Below, one piece after another: positions 40,559 to 50,927 of a DNA stretch of 64,000 nt. The stretch's first letter is position 1; each line of letters starts with the position of its first letter. Under the pieces are notes generated by a model that did no database searches, had not been told where the DNA came from, and saw only the letters and a program-made list of their open reading frames with translations. The stretch spans positions 1-64,000 of the forward strand of contig NZ_BEWW01000283.1 of the NCBI RefSeq assembly GCF_002933955.1. The letters are read 5' to 3'. Source of the stretch: Prevotella sp. MGM2 (GTDB taxonomy: Bacteria > Bacteroidota > Bacteroidia > Bacteroidales > Bacteroidaceae). Both the position numbers and the translations under genes were made by a program.

Positions 40559-43500
40559 ATGGCAGACTATAAAGATTACATTGTCAGGTATGACATTATA
40601 GCTGATGTAACCAAGGCAGCCGAAGGTCTTCAGTCGATTGCGACTATCGCAAAAGAATTTGAGGGTCCTATGCAGACTTTGCAGAAGGCTATCACTCAGG
40701 TGAGCCAATCGGTTTATCAGTTAAAACAAAATTCGCAGATTACATTTGCGCCTAAAATAGACACCGGTGCATTTAATAATCAGTTGCGAGCAATGGTGAC
40801 ACAAGTTAGAAGTGCCGCCGCCGAAATGCACTCTGCAATCTTTCAAGCTCTTTCTGGTAACTCAACTGCAACTCAAACCGCTCAAAAAGGTATTGGTTCT
40901 GCTCTAAATTCTCCAAGAACAGTTGCAGCAATAAAGAAGGATATTGAAAGCTATAACAGAGAGTTAGATAAACTCTTAGGTACACCCCAAAAAAATAAAA
41001 AGGGTGATACCATAAGAAATCGTGATGGCTTGATTCAAATGACCAAAAATGGATTGGCAAAAGCCAGTGTACATGATCAAGCCATATTCCAGGAAAAATT
41101 AATGACCCTGGAAACTCAGAAAAGAGCTATTCAAAACATCATTCAGCAACGCAAAGCTGAACTTGCAATGGCTGAGAAACTTGAAAAGGAGGCGGCGGCA
41201 CAGCAGGCAAAAACGACAAAAGCACAGTCATCTGCTATTACTGCTACTTCCCGTACCACCGCACCTCAGCCAGCCAAACTCACCAATGTAACTCCAGCAG
41301 TTATTAGAGAGTGGAAGAAAGCTTTTGGCGATGCAAAAAATAAATCTCTGACAGTCAATATCCGTGGAAACGCTTCAGGTTCCAATGGTGCATTGACTGT
41401 GATTGAACAAATTCAAACTTCATTAAAATCCTTACAGTCGCAAGCTTCTTTCAATATCAATCCGGTATTGAACACTGAAGGCTTTGCTGCTGCTGAAGCT
41501 CAACTGCGTCAGCTTGCAAGTTTAAGCGCTGCCGTAGTTGCCCCCTTCACTTCAAAAGATACAAAGGTTAAAGGGAAGCCCGGCAATGTGGTTTCTACTC
41601 TTACTAAAGAAGAAAAAACCAGATTAGCGGACGCTCGTAAGCAAATCAAGACTTGGAATGATAAAATTGCTCCCATTCAGCAACGTCTTGATGCTAACAG
41701 AGCCATTCCCGAAGAGCAGAGGACACCAGCTGTTAAAGGGCAGATAACTCGTGATGCAAAGACATTAGCCACTTATCAGGCAAATAGGGCGGAGCAAGAA
41801 AACATTGTTCGCAATTTGCAAGGTAGATCTGTCGCAGCAGTTCAGTCAACAGCCAAAGCAATTAAGCCGTTAGCTCTTGATATAGTAGGTAATCTGTCAA
41901 AGATTAATGTAACAGCTAAACCACCTGTTGTTCCTATCGTTGGTGAAATAACCAAACTGGAAGGTAAGATTACAGAAGCTATACCGGTCAATGTAAAAAT
42001 AATGTCAGACCAGGTTGCAGCTTCTGTCAGGTCAATTACACCCAAACCGGTTCTGGATGTACAGGTTCATCTTGTCACAGATCAGGCAAAGCAACAGTTA
42101 CAAACTCTTGCTTCACAGACCAAACCTATTCAGAAGCCAGTAACTCAATCTGCAACTGGCTCCAAGACAACTGCAACAACTCCTGTTTCATCTACAACTA
42201 CTGCTGCAATTCCTCCTACTGCCAAAACTAAAAAGGCATCTTCAAAAGCAACTGTTACCAGTGTAGTTGATACAAGAGACGTTATACGTCAGATTAAGGA
42301 GATTCCACGTCAGACTATTCCAGTCGCCATAAAGTTGATGTGGGAACGTGGTGCTATCGGAAGACAAGAGCAACTGAAAAAAATGGCTGGCACAATCCCG
42401 CCTATAAAACTGTCTCTTGATTCTTCGACTGCTCTTGTTCAACTTGAAGAGTTCATTGCCAAAATTAGAGCTGCAAGTCCACAAAACATAAAGCTGACAG
42501 CTACTGGTGTACCGGCAGTTCATTCTGCAACTACACCTACGCCCGCTTCAAAACCTGCGGTTGTATCTCAGCCAAAACAACAGACTGTAACTTCAGCAAC
42601 TAAGAAAACTCCAGTTGTCGATTCTACCAAGCAACTGAATCAGCCTAAAATTCCACCAGTTTCTTTAACTCTTGATACAACTGGAGCTGTAGCTGCTTTG
42701 GAAGAGTTTATTGCTAAGGTAAGAGCTGCAAGTCCACAAAACATAAAGCTGACAGCTACTGGTGTACCGGCAAATACTCCTACTCAGGCAACAACTGCAC
42801 AGCAAACACCTGTCGCTCCAACAACTCCGACTACTCCTATTGTGCCCCCTATCGCTACTGGCGGTACAACTCAGCAAGGAAAAAAACAAACTGGTCACAC
42901 CGGTCATCAGCCCCTTACTGTTCAGGAACGCTACGATAGGCAAAGACAGCAATCTGAAGAAAGAGCGCGTAAGCAGAGAGGTGATAATAGATTTAGAGCC
43001 GCAAAACATCAGGAATATATCTCACAGCAGCAAGCATGGTATGCTCAACAGCAATCCATGTATAATCATCTTTTCCGGAATATTCCGAGAGATGCAAAAC
43101 CTGATGTGAATTGGATTCAACGTGAACAAGCGAAACGCAATGCTGAATTAGCTCGCATGAGAGCAGATGCTACAGCAGCATTTGCGACTCCCACCCCTTA
43201 TGAGGCAAAGGAACGAGCCAAGGCCGTAGCCAATAGCATAAATCGACATCAACAGCAGGCAACCAGATTAAGGGCGCAAGCTTATAATTCAATGCTTCCA
43301 TTTGCTCAGAGTAAGGAGCAAGTGAATATGCTGACTAAGCATCGCAAGTTCTTCCGTCAAGCGGTTGCCACTACTGGCATTGTGCCTACTCCTGGCATGG
43401 AGGCTCCTCAGATGTTGAGATACTTGCAAGGTGTTTCGTCTCAAATGCAGCAGGCAAGTGTTGCAGTTCCCTGGCAATTACAAAGCCAAATCAACAAACT

Positions 43501-46500
43501 GGAAGGTCAGATAGCTAAGAGCAAGGGTATTGGAGAATCTTCACCTTCTCGTAGTGCAATGGCTCCTATGCCTGTTCGACAGAAGCCTTTCTTTGATCGT
43601 ACACGTAAATGGGCATATCCCTTTACCGGACAAACATCTTTCGGTGTTCGCACACCTATGGCTGTTGATATGGCAAAGGGCATGGGTGTTATGTTTGCGA
43701 TTGGGGGTGCCATGTCTGCTATCGGTAGCTCTTTCAGTCAAGCAATGGAGTATCAAAACACCATGCGCACTACCCAAGCCATACTTCAGAATGGTACTGA
43801 TTCTTATAGTCAGAACGCCTTCAAAAATATGGAGGGCACTGTGCGTAATGTTGGTGTCAAAACCAAGTTCTCTGCTCCTGAAGTAGCAAGTGCAGCACGA
43901 TTTCTTGCAATGGCTGGTTATGATATTGATGCCATCAATGATGCTATCAGACCTATTGCTGACTTAGCTCTTATTGGTGATTCCGATTTAGGAGAGACCG
44001 CCGATAAGATGACTAACATTATGACCACGTTCCAGATTGCGCCGGAGCGTATGCGTGAAGCCGCAAATATTATGGCAACAACTGCAACAAGGTCAAATAC
44101 CGACCTGATGATGCTGGCTGAGTCTGCTAAATATGGTGGTGGCGTAGCTAATATGTATGGGCGTAATGATCCCAATCTCTTTGCTGATACAATGGCTTTG
44201 TTTGGTGTCATGGGTAATGCCGGTATTCAGGCATCATCTGCCGGTACCGCATTGCGTATGATGTATCAGAACTTATTCAAGCCTAATAAGAATCAGCAGA
44301 AGGTTCTCGATATGATGAATCAGAGCTATGGAATTACCACTTTGAAAGAAGATGGTAGTTACAGAGCTATGTCTGACATCTTGATTGAGATGGCGCAACG
44401 CATACCTGAGAATCAAATGGCTCAAATTGTCGGCAATCTTTTCCGTATCACTGCACAACCAGGAGCCGCTGCCACATTGCTGGCAGCTGCCGGAGGTGAT
44501 AAAGGAATAGCTGAAGAAATTGGTAGCGGCATTGAGATGATGTCTAACAAGATGAGCAGCAAGGCTGGCATGAGTTCACTTGTCTCTCTAATGTTGGCTA
44601 ACCGTAATTCTGTCAATGGCAATATTTCAGGTGCTATTGCTGAAGAAAAACAGAATACCATTACAGGTTTATGGGCGCAGGTAACTTCAACATTTACCGA
44701 AGGCATTGTTCAAGCTTTTGAGAAACGTCAAGGTGGATTTGAAGGCATATTGAAGAAACTCAGAGATTATCTTGCCAAGCCGGAGACAATTCAGATTATG
44801 CAGAATCTTCTGGATATGATCATCGAAATTGGTAAGGTAATGGCTTGGTTTGTCAAGATTTGGGCATCCCTCTATAATGCCGCCCCCAACATGATAAAAT
44901 GGTGGGTAATACTTCAGATGGGTATTACTCAGATGGGAGCCTTGAATGCACCAGTTGTTTCTTTGATAGGCGTATTTGATCGTCTCAAAGGGGCAATCTT
45001 GTGGTTGGCTGGAGTATCATCTGTCGCCGGCACTTCTGTTGCTCGTAATGTAACGAGAGGGGCTGCTGTAAGTTCTGCTGCAAATGCAGCTATGATGGGT
45101 ACGCCTCTTGTAGTGGGTCAAGGAAAATGGGGCAAACAGACCATTTCTGGAAACACAGCAGCACGGGCACGTCAGGCAATGACTGCCAATGCCATTCTTG
45201 CAGGAGAGTTAGCCCTTAGTGGAGCTTCAAGAAAATCCACACTTGAAACGCTTAATAAGGAAACTCGTCAACACTATGCTGCTGTTCGTGAAAGAGCTGC
45301 AAGAATATATGGACCATCGAGAGCTGTACGAGCCTTCAAAACAGCTGCCACAACACTGCCGACAATGGCATCTTTGGCTCCTATGTTTGGAGGATTAAAG
45401 AGTATGCTTATGGGTCTGTTGACTGGGCTTGCCAAAGCTGCCTGGTTCCTTGTTAATCCTGTAACCTTGGCAGTTGGCGCTGTTGCAGGTCTTGGTTATG
45501 GTCTTTATAAATTGAAACAGCGTATTGATGGCACTTCTGAGGCACAGCAACGTGCAAGAGTAGAAGCTAATAAGGCTGCTGATCAAACTACCAGAGAATT
45601 GACGAAAGAGGGCAAATGGTATCAGGATTATATGAATGAGAATATTCCTGCCCCCTCACCAGTCATCTCCAGTATTAATACTCAACAGATTGAGCAATAT
45701 AAAGCCGATGAGGAGCGATTCAAACAACTGTACGCCACCATCTTTAATGATTTTTCAAAAGACGCAAGTAAACAGTCGATTAACGATGTGTCAACTAAAT
45801 GGCGTTCAGTCATTAACAGTAACCCCGCTTTTAGATTGGCTATTGGAAATGCAGCTAACTATGATTTCTCTAAGAAGCATAAACAATTAGATTATAATCC
45901 ATATAATAACAGCACTAATGGCGCAGTAGCTCTTTGGAATCTATGGCACGCTGATGAGGATAATGCTATCAATCAAAGGAATGGCATGGTTCAAGATGCA
46001 CTGATGATTGAGGGCGCTAATGATATCCGTACCCAACAAGCCATAAGAAATATTGCAGAATTACGTCAAAAATTCTTGAATGGTGAGATAGCTTCTGAAG
46101 CTGAATATCAAAGAAAAGCTCAAGAAATTCGTACTAACTTCATGTCGCAATTCACTGCAAAATTACCTGCTGCCGGAATGACCCCGGAACAATTCCAGCA
46201 AACAAGTAATCGCAGTGTTTATGACACATATCAGTTAGGGGCACAGAATCTTCTTGATGCTACTATCAATGGTAAGTTAGGTACAATGACAGGCAAAATG
46301 AACGCCTATCAGTGGCTATCTGATGCTGAAAATCGTGCAAAACTCTATACGGCTGAATGGTATAATGCGATTTCTAATATCATTGGAGATTATCACATTA
46401 TCTACGATGCTCTTTCAGATGATGGTCAATTACAAGCCAAAATTGAACTTGAATTGTCCACATTGTCTGATGGCAGTTTGGACTTTACGAATATCTTAAA

Positions 46501-47203
46501 GCAAATTCGTGATAAAGTAGCCAACTTTAATCTGACAGTTCAGGGTTTTTCAGACATTATTGGCACAGCCTATAAAATGATGGCTGAAGCTGGTGTCATT
46601 GATATAAAAGATAGAAATAGCCTTAGAAACCAGATTCGGCATCAAATGACAGGGGCCAAATATAATGATAAAACCCCGGAAGATTATTATGATCAATGGA
46701 TTCGGAGTAATAGTAATTCTGAATGGGTTAAAGCTGGCATCAGCAAAAAACAATATGTCGATTTTATTATGGGTCGCTCTGGAGAAACACTTAATTTGGG
46801 CAACCGAATTGTTTCCCGTTCAGAAGAAAAGAAACAGATGTGGCGCAATATGGCAGGCAAAACAGCTGATAAAATTTTGGAGCAGAATCAAAATTTGATT
46901 AATCAGGCAGAAAAGATGGGTAATCAAAATAATAACACACCTCAAGGTGTATCAACACCCACCACTCCAACTTCTGTTAATAATCAGACAGCTTATGCTT
47001 CCCCTTATGAAAGAAGTGCAGCCAAACCTACACAAGTAATCATCAATATCAATGAATTGGCTCACTTTGACAGAACGGCGATTGCATCTAATGCTGATGA
47101 ACGTGATCTGATGGCTGCTATGGAAGAGCGTATCGCCGGTGCAGTCTATCAAATCTTTGCTGAGGCTTCCAACCAATCCCAGCGAATAATGGATCTTACT
47201 TAA
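40559..47203 (+). CDS. Tail tape measure protein, 2214 aa
   Basis: The largest gene. The N-terminal about 1000 residues are helical with long A/Q/T-rich low-complexity stretches and a duplicated block (LEEFIAKIRAASPQNIKL-type, at 42.45 and 42.71 kb). Around residues 1020-1310 is the TP901-type tape-measure core (MEYQNTMRTTQAI, ARFLAMAGYDIDAINDAI, TADKMTNIMTTF, FGVMGNAGIQASSAGTAL). Hydrophobic segments lie near 1440-1490 and 1600-1650 (MLMGLLTGLAKAAWFLVNPV), consistent with membrane insertion on ejection. Length implies a tail of roughly 300 nm by the usual rule (inference). Confidence 0.95.
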   Translation: MADYKDYIVRYDIIADVTKAAEGLQSIATIAKEFEGPMQTLQKAITQVSQSVYQLKQNSQITFAPKIDTGAFNNQLRAMVTQVRSAAAEMHSAIFQALSGNSTATQTAQKGIGSALNSPRTVAAIKKDIESYNRELDKLLGTPQKNKKGDTIRNRDGLIQMTKNGLAKASVHDQAIFQEKLMTLETQKRAIQNIIQQRKAELAMAEKLEKEAAAQQAKTTKAQSSAITATSRTTAPQPAKLTNVTPAVIREWKKAFGDAKNKSLTVNIRGNASGSNGALTVIEQIQTSLKSLQSQASFNINPVLNTEGFAAAEAQLRQLASLSAAVVAPFTSKDTKVKGKPGNVVSTLTKEEKTRLADARKQIKTWNDKIAPIQQRLDANRAIPEEQRTPAVKGQITRDAKTLATYQANRAEQENIVRNLQGRSVAAVQSTAKAIKPLALDIVGNLSKINVTAKPPVVPIVGEITKLEGKITEAIPVNVKIMSDQVAASVRSITPKPVLDVQVHLVTDQAKQQLQTLASQTKPIQKPVTQSATGSKTTATTPVSSTTTAAIPPTAKTKKASSKATVTSVVDTRDVIRQIKEIPRQTIPVAIKLMWERGAIGRQEQLKKMAGTIPPIKLSLDSSTALVQLEEFIAKIRAASPQNIKLTATGVPAVHSATTPTPASKPAVVSQPKQQTVTSATKKTPVVDSTKQLNQPKIPPVSLTLDTTGAVAALEEFIAKVRAASPQNIKLTATGVPANTPTQATTAQQTPVAPTTPTTPIVPPIATGGTTQQGKKQTGHTGHQPLTVQERYDRQRQQSEERARKQRGDNRFRAAKHQEYISQQQAWYAQQQSMYNHLFRNIPRDAKPDVNWIQREQAKRNAELARMRADATAAFATPTPYEAKERAKAVANSINRHQQQATRLRAQAYNSMLPFAQSKEQVNMLTKHRKFFRQAVATTGIVPTPGMEAPQMLRYLQGVSSQMQQASVAVPWQLQSQINKLEGQIAKSKGIGESSPSRSAMAPMPVRQKPFFDRTRKWAYPFTGQTSFGVRTPMAVDMAKGMGVMFAIGGAMSAIGSSFSQAMEYQNTMRTTQAILQNGTDSYSQNAFKNMEGTVRNVGVKTKFSAPEVASAARFLAMAGYDIDAINDAIRPIADLALIGDSDLGETADKMTNIMTTFQIAPERMREAANIMATTATRSNTDLMMLAESAKYGGGVANMYGRNDPNLFADTMALFGVMGNAGIQASSAGTALRMMYQNLFKPNKNQQKVLDMMNQSYGITTLKEDGSYRAMSDILIEMAQRIPENQMAQIVGNLFRITAQPGAAATLLAAAGGDKGIAEEIGSGIEMMSNKMSSKAGMSSLVSLMLANRNSVNGNISGAIAEEKQNTITGLWAQVTSTFTEGIVQAFEKRQGGFEGILKKLRDYLAKPETIQIMQNLLDMIIEIGKVMAWFVKIWASLYNAAPNMIKWWVILQMGITQMGALNAPVVSLIGVFDRLKGAILWLAGVSSVAGTSVARNVTRGAAVSSAANAAMMGTPLVVGQGKWGKQTISGNTAARARQAMTANAILAGELALSGASRKSTLETLNKETRQHYAAVRERAARIYGPSRAVRAFKTAATTLPTMASLAPMFGGLKSMLMGLLTGLAKAAWFLVNPVTLAVGAVAGLGYGLYKLKQRIDGTSEAQQRARVEANKAADQTTRELTKEGKWYQDYMNENIPAPSPVISSINTQQIEQYKADEERFKQLYATIFNDFSKDASKQSINDVSTKWRSVINSNPAFRLAIGNAANYDFSKKHKQLDYNPYNNSTNGAVALWNLWHADEDNAINQRNGMVQDALMIEGANDIRTQQAIRNIAELRQKFLNGEIASEAEYQRKAQEIRTNFMSQFTAKLPAAGMTPEQFQQTSNRSVYDTYQLGAQNLLDATINGKLGTMTGKMNAYQWLSDAENRAKLYTAEWYNAISNIIGDYHIIYDALSDDGQLQAKIELELSTLSDGSLDFTNILKQIRDKVANFNLTVQGFSDIIGTAYKMMAEAGVIDIKDRNSLRNQIRHQMTGAKYNDKTPEDYYDQWIRSNSNSEWVKAGISKKQYVDFIMGRSGETLNLGNRIVSRSEEKKQMWRNMAGKTADKILEQNQNLINQAEKMGNQNNNTPQGVSTPTTPTSVNNQTAYASPYERSAAKPTQVIININELAHFDRTAIASNADERDLMAAMEERIAGAVYQIFAEASNQSQRIMDLT
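42467..42772 (+). repeat. Direct repeat inside tape measure gene
   Basis: An identical 51-nt block occurs at 42467-42517 and 42722-42772 (starts AGAGCTGCAAGTCC, ends GTACCGGCA) within longer, more diverged copies. It encodes RAASPQNIKLTATGVPA twice. Recent segmental duplication within the tape measure, a way to alter tail length. Confidence 0.9.
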
Positions 47204-47209
47204 AATACA

Positions 47210-47261
47210 ATGCCGCCTGGTACCGAAATTCTATCGGGAAAGGCGGCATTTTTCTTTTTTT
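47210..47261 (+). terminator. Terminator after tape measure
   Basis: A 9-bp ATGCCGCCT/AGGCGGCAT stem followed by TTTTCTTTTTTT. ACTATTATA starts at 47270, only 13 nt before the next ATG. Confidence 0.8.
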
Positions 47262-47269
47262 ACGGAAAA

Positions 47270-47278
47270 ACTATTATA
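47270..47278 (+). promoter_or_regulatory. ACTATTATA motif before 47283 gene
   Basis: Follows the tape-measure terminator and is separated from the ATG by only GGAT. If it is a -10 element the transcript would be nearly leaderless; otherwise it is an activator or ribosome-entry element. Confidence 0.5.
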
Positions 47279-47282
47279 GGAT

Positions 47283-48362
47283 ATGAGCATAAGTCTAAAT
47301 AACCTCGCAATCACAGCCACCGGAAGTGCCATGTCCTCTGCTATGGGGGCCATGTTTAATACGTTGCAGAGTAAGATTGCCAACGGTGGACGCGACAGTA
47401 ACTGCAAATTCTTCTATAATGATGGTGCCGGCGGCTCTATATTACAGGTAGCTGTAAAAGGTGCTGTCAGGGGAGCTGTATCTGAACTTAAAAATGAAGC
47501 TGTCAATGCTTTTAACTCATTATTGAATGGTAAGCGCACCAAAGACACAGCCGGTCAAGCCTGGATTAATTCTGAACTTGTTAAACAAGAGGAAGAGCAA
47601 AAGGAATACGGCACAATGGAAGTCAAAGGTGGAACCATTTATGCTTTAGATGATTGGGGAGGCATTGCTACAGAAGCACTCATGCTGGGTATAGATCTTT
47701 ATAAAAACATCACAGTAACACAAAAATTCCCAGTATATCGTACCAAAGTCATTGATGCAAAGAAAGGCGTTTATAAAGAGCAAGAGCCAGATACTATCAC
47801 TAATGTTGTGACCACCAATACATTAGTATGGTATGATACAACAGCATTAATTACCATTAATTCCGATAAGAATCTTATAGCTACTCGTGTCGTAGGTCGT
47901 GATTATAGTCGTAAAGAGCTGGTTTCCAATGGGGACATCAGATTTTCTGTATCGGGTCAGATAACAAGCGGGAAGCCTGATATTTATCCGGCTGAAGAAA
48001 TGAAGAAGTTTTATAAGATTATGCAGTATAAGGGGATTATCAAGGTCAATAACATGGTACTTGATCAACTTGGCATAACCCATATTGTTATTGAAAGCTT
48101 CAATGTGACACCTCGTCAGGGCTATAAAGCTTTACAACAATATACATTTTCCGCTATCGGATTGCAGCCTGAACAGATAATTGACATCAATGAAGATACG
48201 GTTTCGATTATTCCTCAGAAAGCTGTATCTGCTAAAGAAGATGATGGTAGTGAATGGATGAAGATGTTGAACAATCAGCTTGAAGGATTGAAATCAATGG
48301 CTTCTGACTTATTCAAACAGGGTGTCGGGCTTGCTGCTGGTATGTTGGAAGAAAAATTATAA
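47283..48362 (+). CDS. DUF6046-like baseplate/tail protein
   Basis: 359 residues immediately after the tape measure. The segment from about 215 (GDIRFSVSGQITSGKPDIYP, MKKFYKIMQYKGIIKV, TPRQGYKALQQYTFSAIGLQ) fits DUF6046, a Bacteroidetes phage tail family. The N-terminus is Gly/Ala/Ser-rich with repeated SAM/GAM. Likely a LysM-less hub-linker or tail-tip adaptor by position. Confidence 0.72.
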   Translation: MSISLNNLAITATGSAMSSAMGAMFNTLQSKIANGGRDSNCKFFYNDGAGGSILQVAVKGAVRGAVSELKNEAVNAFNSLLNGKRTKDTAGQAWINSELVKQEEEQKEYGTMEVKGGTIYALDDWGGIATEALMLGIDLYKNITVTQKFPVYRTKVIDAKKGVYKEQEPDTITNVVTTNTLVWYDTTALITINSDKNLIATRVVGRDYSRKELVSNGDIRFSVSGQITSGKPDIYPAEEMKKFYKIMQYKGIIKVNNMVLDQLGITHIVIESFNVTPRQGYKALQQYTFSAIGLQPEQIIDINEDTVSIIPQKAVSAKEDDGSEWMKMLNNQLEGLKSMASDLFKQGVGLAAGMLEEKL

Positions 48363-48364
48363 CT

Positions 48365-50011
48365 ATGGCATCTGATTTAACAGAACGACTTAACCAAAGA
48401 CCCGATTTAGTTCAACAAATCGAGTACACACTTTCGCCGGAATATCACATGCACGAAGCATACGAAGATAAGCTGGCTATCTTGGTGTGTCAAATCAAAA
48501 TATGGAAAGCAAAGGGGAATGACTGGTTTAGCATACCCAGTGCCAATCAGTGTCTGACGATCCGAGAATGTGAAAGCATTGAAGTATCAGATTCGGCTAA
48601 GAATCTTATAAATAAAGCCGTTGTCAGATTTCCACGAGGCACTGTCATCAGTCTTTCCAGTCATAAAGATAAGAGTGTGGTGACAGGGGATCTTACTGAT
48701 TTAACAGAAAATTTTGAAGATCTAAAAAAGGCAAACAATAATGGCGATTTACTTACCACCTCTACTGCTTTGTTTAATCAAGATGGGGTATCAACAACAT
48801 CTATAGCTGCTAATTATGATGATAAAGGATTGATAGATTTTAATCGAACTAAAAATGAAATAGCTCTTCTCAGCCCCAATGATGTTGCTATTGGAAATCG
48901 TATTGAAATTCGATTGGGTTACGCTTATTCCGAACAAGAGTTTGAAAAAATGAATACTGCCGACAGTGATCCTAATCTGGATGTTGTCTTTACTGGGTTT
49001 ATCACTTCGGTTTCTGTAGATACTCCATTAGTATTGGAATGTACTAATATGGCTCATATTTTGGCTTCTGTCAGCACTCCAAACATCTCAGCTAAAGCTA
49101 CTTTGATGGTAAAAGATTTTTTAGATGATGATGGAGAATATCATTTATTAAAAGATACCGGTATTCCATTGGCTGCATCAAGTAAAGGATCAACTATTGC
49201 TGTCAGTGGAGGTTCTATCAGCAATAATCTTACCATAGCTGATGTCTTGACTGAATGGAATAAGAGTGGTGTCCTTTGTATGATGGAAACTAAATCTGAT
49301 GGCAGCGTTCAGCTTAGAGTTGGTCTCACTTACTATGCCGGTAAAGGTGGAGGTGGCTTGCCTAATAATGATAAGAAATATATCACCTATAATGGTGGGA
49401 ATAATACTATCAAGCTCATCCAATTTGATTGGGATGTTGCACAGGATAAACTTACACTCAAACGCAATGATAAGAAGTATCTCGCTGTAGAAGCCCAGGG
49501 GCGAACCAAGGAAAATCAGTTTTTTAAGCTGACTGTACGAAAAAATCCAGATCCGGATGACGAAGGGTGGATGATTGATGCCGATAGTCAATTCCAGATA
49601 GTCAATCGGCGTAAGGTAAAAGATCGTAAGAAAATGAAATTCATTAATGGTACTTGGAGCACCAAACGAATTGAAGGACATCTTACTGATGCTGCCAAAC
49701 TTGATAAGTATAACGTAATACATTATCTATCCACTAAAGTAGGAATCACTGAAGAAGAATTAATCGAAGAAGCCAAACAGTATTGGGCAAATTACAATCC
49801 CAATGGCATCTCAGGCTCAATAGTCATCTTTGGCGATTTATTTATCAAACCAACCGAAATTGTAGGATTGATTGATGTACGTCAGCCTGAGAAAAATGGA
49901 TATTACTATGTTGAAGCTGTAAATACCACTTTTGGAGTAAATGGCTATCGCAGAGAATTATCCATTCCATTCAAAATAGCAACATTCTCAAAAACCGTTC
50001 AAATCATATAA
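48365..50011 (+). CDS. Baseplate hub protein (gpD/gp27-like, putative)
   Basis: 548 residues starting 3 nt after the previous gene. Contains hub-like features: an N-terminal beta domain, a VFTGFITSVSVDTPLVLECT segment typical of late-control-D/gp44-type proteins, and a C-terminal GSIVIFGDLFIKPTEIVGLI region. Acts as the trimeric hub around the spike. Assignment by pattern plus neighbour. Confidence 0.72.
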   Translation: MASDLTERLNQRPDLVQQIEYTLSPEYHMHEAYEDKLAILVCQIKIWKAKGNDWFSIPSANQCLTIRECESIEVSDSAKNLINKAVVRFPRGTVISLSSHKDKSVVTGDLTDLTENFEDLKKANNNGDLLTTSTALFNQDGVSTTSIAANYDDKGLIDFNRTKNEIALLSPNDVAIGNRIEIRLGYAYSEQEFEKMNTADSDPNLDVVFTGFITSVSVDTPLVLECTNMAHILASVSTPNISAKATLMVKDFLDDDGEYHLLKDTGIPLAASSKGSTIAVSGGSISNNLTIADVLTEWNKSGVLCMMETKSDGSVQLRVGLTYYAGKGGGGLPNNDKKYITYNGGNNTIKLIQFDWDVAQDKLTLKRNDKKYLAVEAQGRTKENQFFKLTVRKNPDPDDEGWMIDADSQFQIVNRRKVKDRKKMKFINGTWSTKRIEGHLTDAAKLDKYNVIHYLSTKVGITEEELIEEAKQYWANYNPNGISGSIVIFGDLFIKPTEIVGLIDVRQPEKNGYYYVEAVNTTFGVNGYRRELSIPFKIATFSKTVQII

Positions 50012-50014
50012 TAT

Positions 50015-50926
50015 ATGTCTCTTCAACATGAAATAAATAAAGTGTCTGGCGATGTACGTCGATTCATGGGTCAGATTGCTCGTCAAGGTATGACTGGTAT
50101 GGATGGCGCGATTCGAGGTACTAAAAAGATATATGGTTATGTTTGCGCTATCCATGAAGATGGAGAATTAGCCGGTACAGTGGATGTTCAGGAATTTAAT
50201 TATGAACCTGATGAATACCCGATTATGGGCACCGGACATCATAAAGGTGTGTTCCTGTCAGCAATTCAAAACAATCAGAATGGTGTTTTGATTGTGCCAA
50301 TGTTGTATTCTGAGGTTACTATCATTCAAAATCCCACTGATGGAAATGAATATGTGATTATGTATAGCCACGCTCAGACTATCAAACACATTGCTCATTC
50401 CATTGAAGGTGAAGATAAGGGAGAAATCGAAATTGGAGTTTTTGAAACTGAAAAGCCCGTTGAAACGGATGATGGTCTTGAAAAAGACTATGACCAATTA
50501 GAGCCAACCAAGAATAAAGCAAACACAATCTATAAATCCACATCAATTACTGATCAGGTCGTATCTCCAGATGATGAAATTGGATTTAAGGAAGAAAAAA
50601 CAGTTGAACACAAAATTATTACTGTTGGTGATACCAAAATCACTATTGATGGTGAAAATGTCAGCATTGAAACCAGTGGTAAGGTTTCTTTTATTATCGG
50701 GGGCACTACAATCACTGAAGAGGATGGATCAGTAAAAATCAAAACAGACAGCTGCGAAATAAAGGGTTCTGACATCAAAGTTGATGGTGGTAATGTCACA
50801 ATAACTGGCGGCAATCTTAAAACCAAAGGTGTCAGCAGCACTGATCTTCAAGGCCCGTTCAATGCCATTAAAGTTTGTCCTTTCAGTGGCGCGCCTCATT
50901 GTGGTTCATCTGTAAGCGGAACTTAA
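50015..50926 (+). CDS. Baseplate spike (gpV/gp45-like)
   Basis: 303 residues. An OB-like N-terminal domain (KIYGYVCAIHEDGELAGTVD, GHHKGVFLSAIQNNQNGVLI) is followed by a repetitive beta-helix (TKITIDGENVSIET, TITEEDGSVKIKTDSCEIKG, NVTITGGNLKTKG) and a C-terminal PFSGAPHCGSS cap with Cys/His that may bind a metal at the tip. A typical membrane-piercing spike. Confidence 0.82.
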   Translation: MSLQHEINKVSGDVRRFMGQIARQGMTGMDGAIRGTKKIYGYVCAIHEDGELAGTVDVQEFNYEPDEYPIMGTGHHKGVFLSAIQNNQNGVLIVPMLYSEVTIIQNPTDGNEYVIMYSHAQTIKHIAHSIEGEDKGEIEIGVFETEKPVETDDGLEKDYDQLEPTKNKANTIYKSTSITDQVVSPDDEIGFKEEKTVEHKIITVGDTKITIDGENVSIETSGKVSFIIGGTTITEEDGSVKIKTDSCEIKGSDIKVDGGNVTITGGNLKTKGVSSTDLQGPFNAIKVCPFSGAPHCGSSVSGT

Positions 50927-50927
50927 T

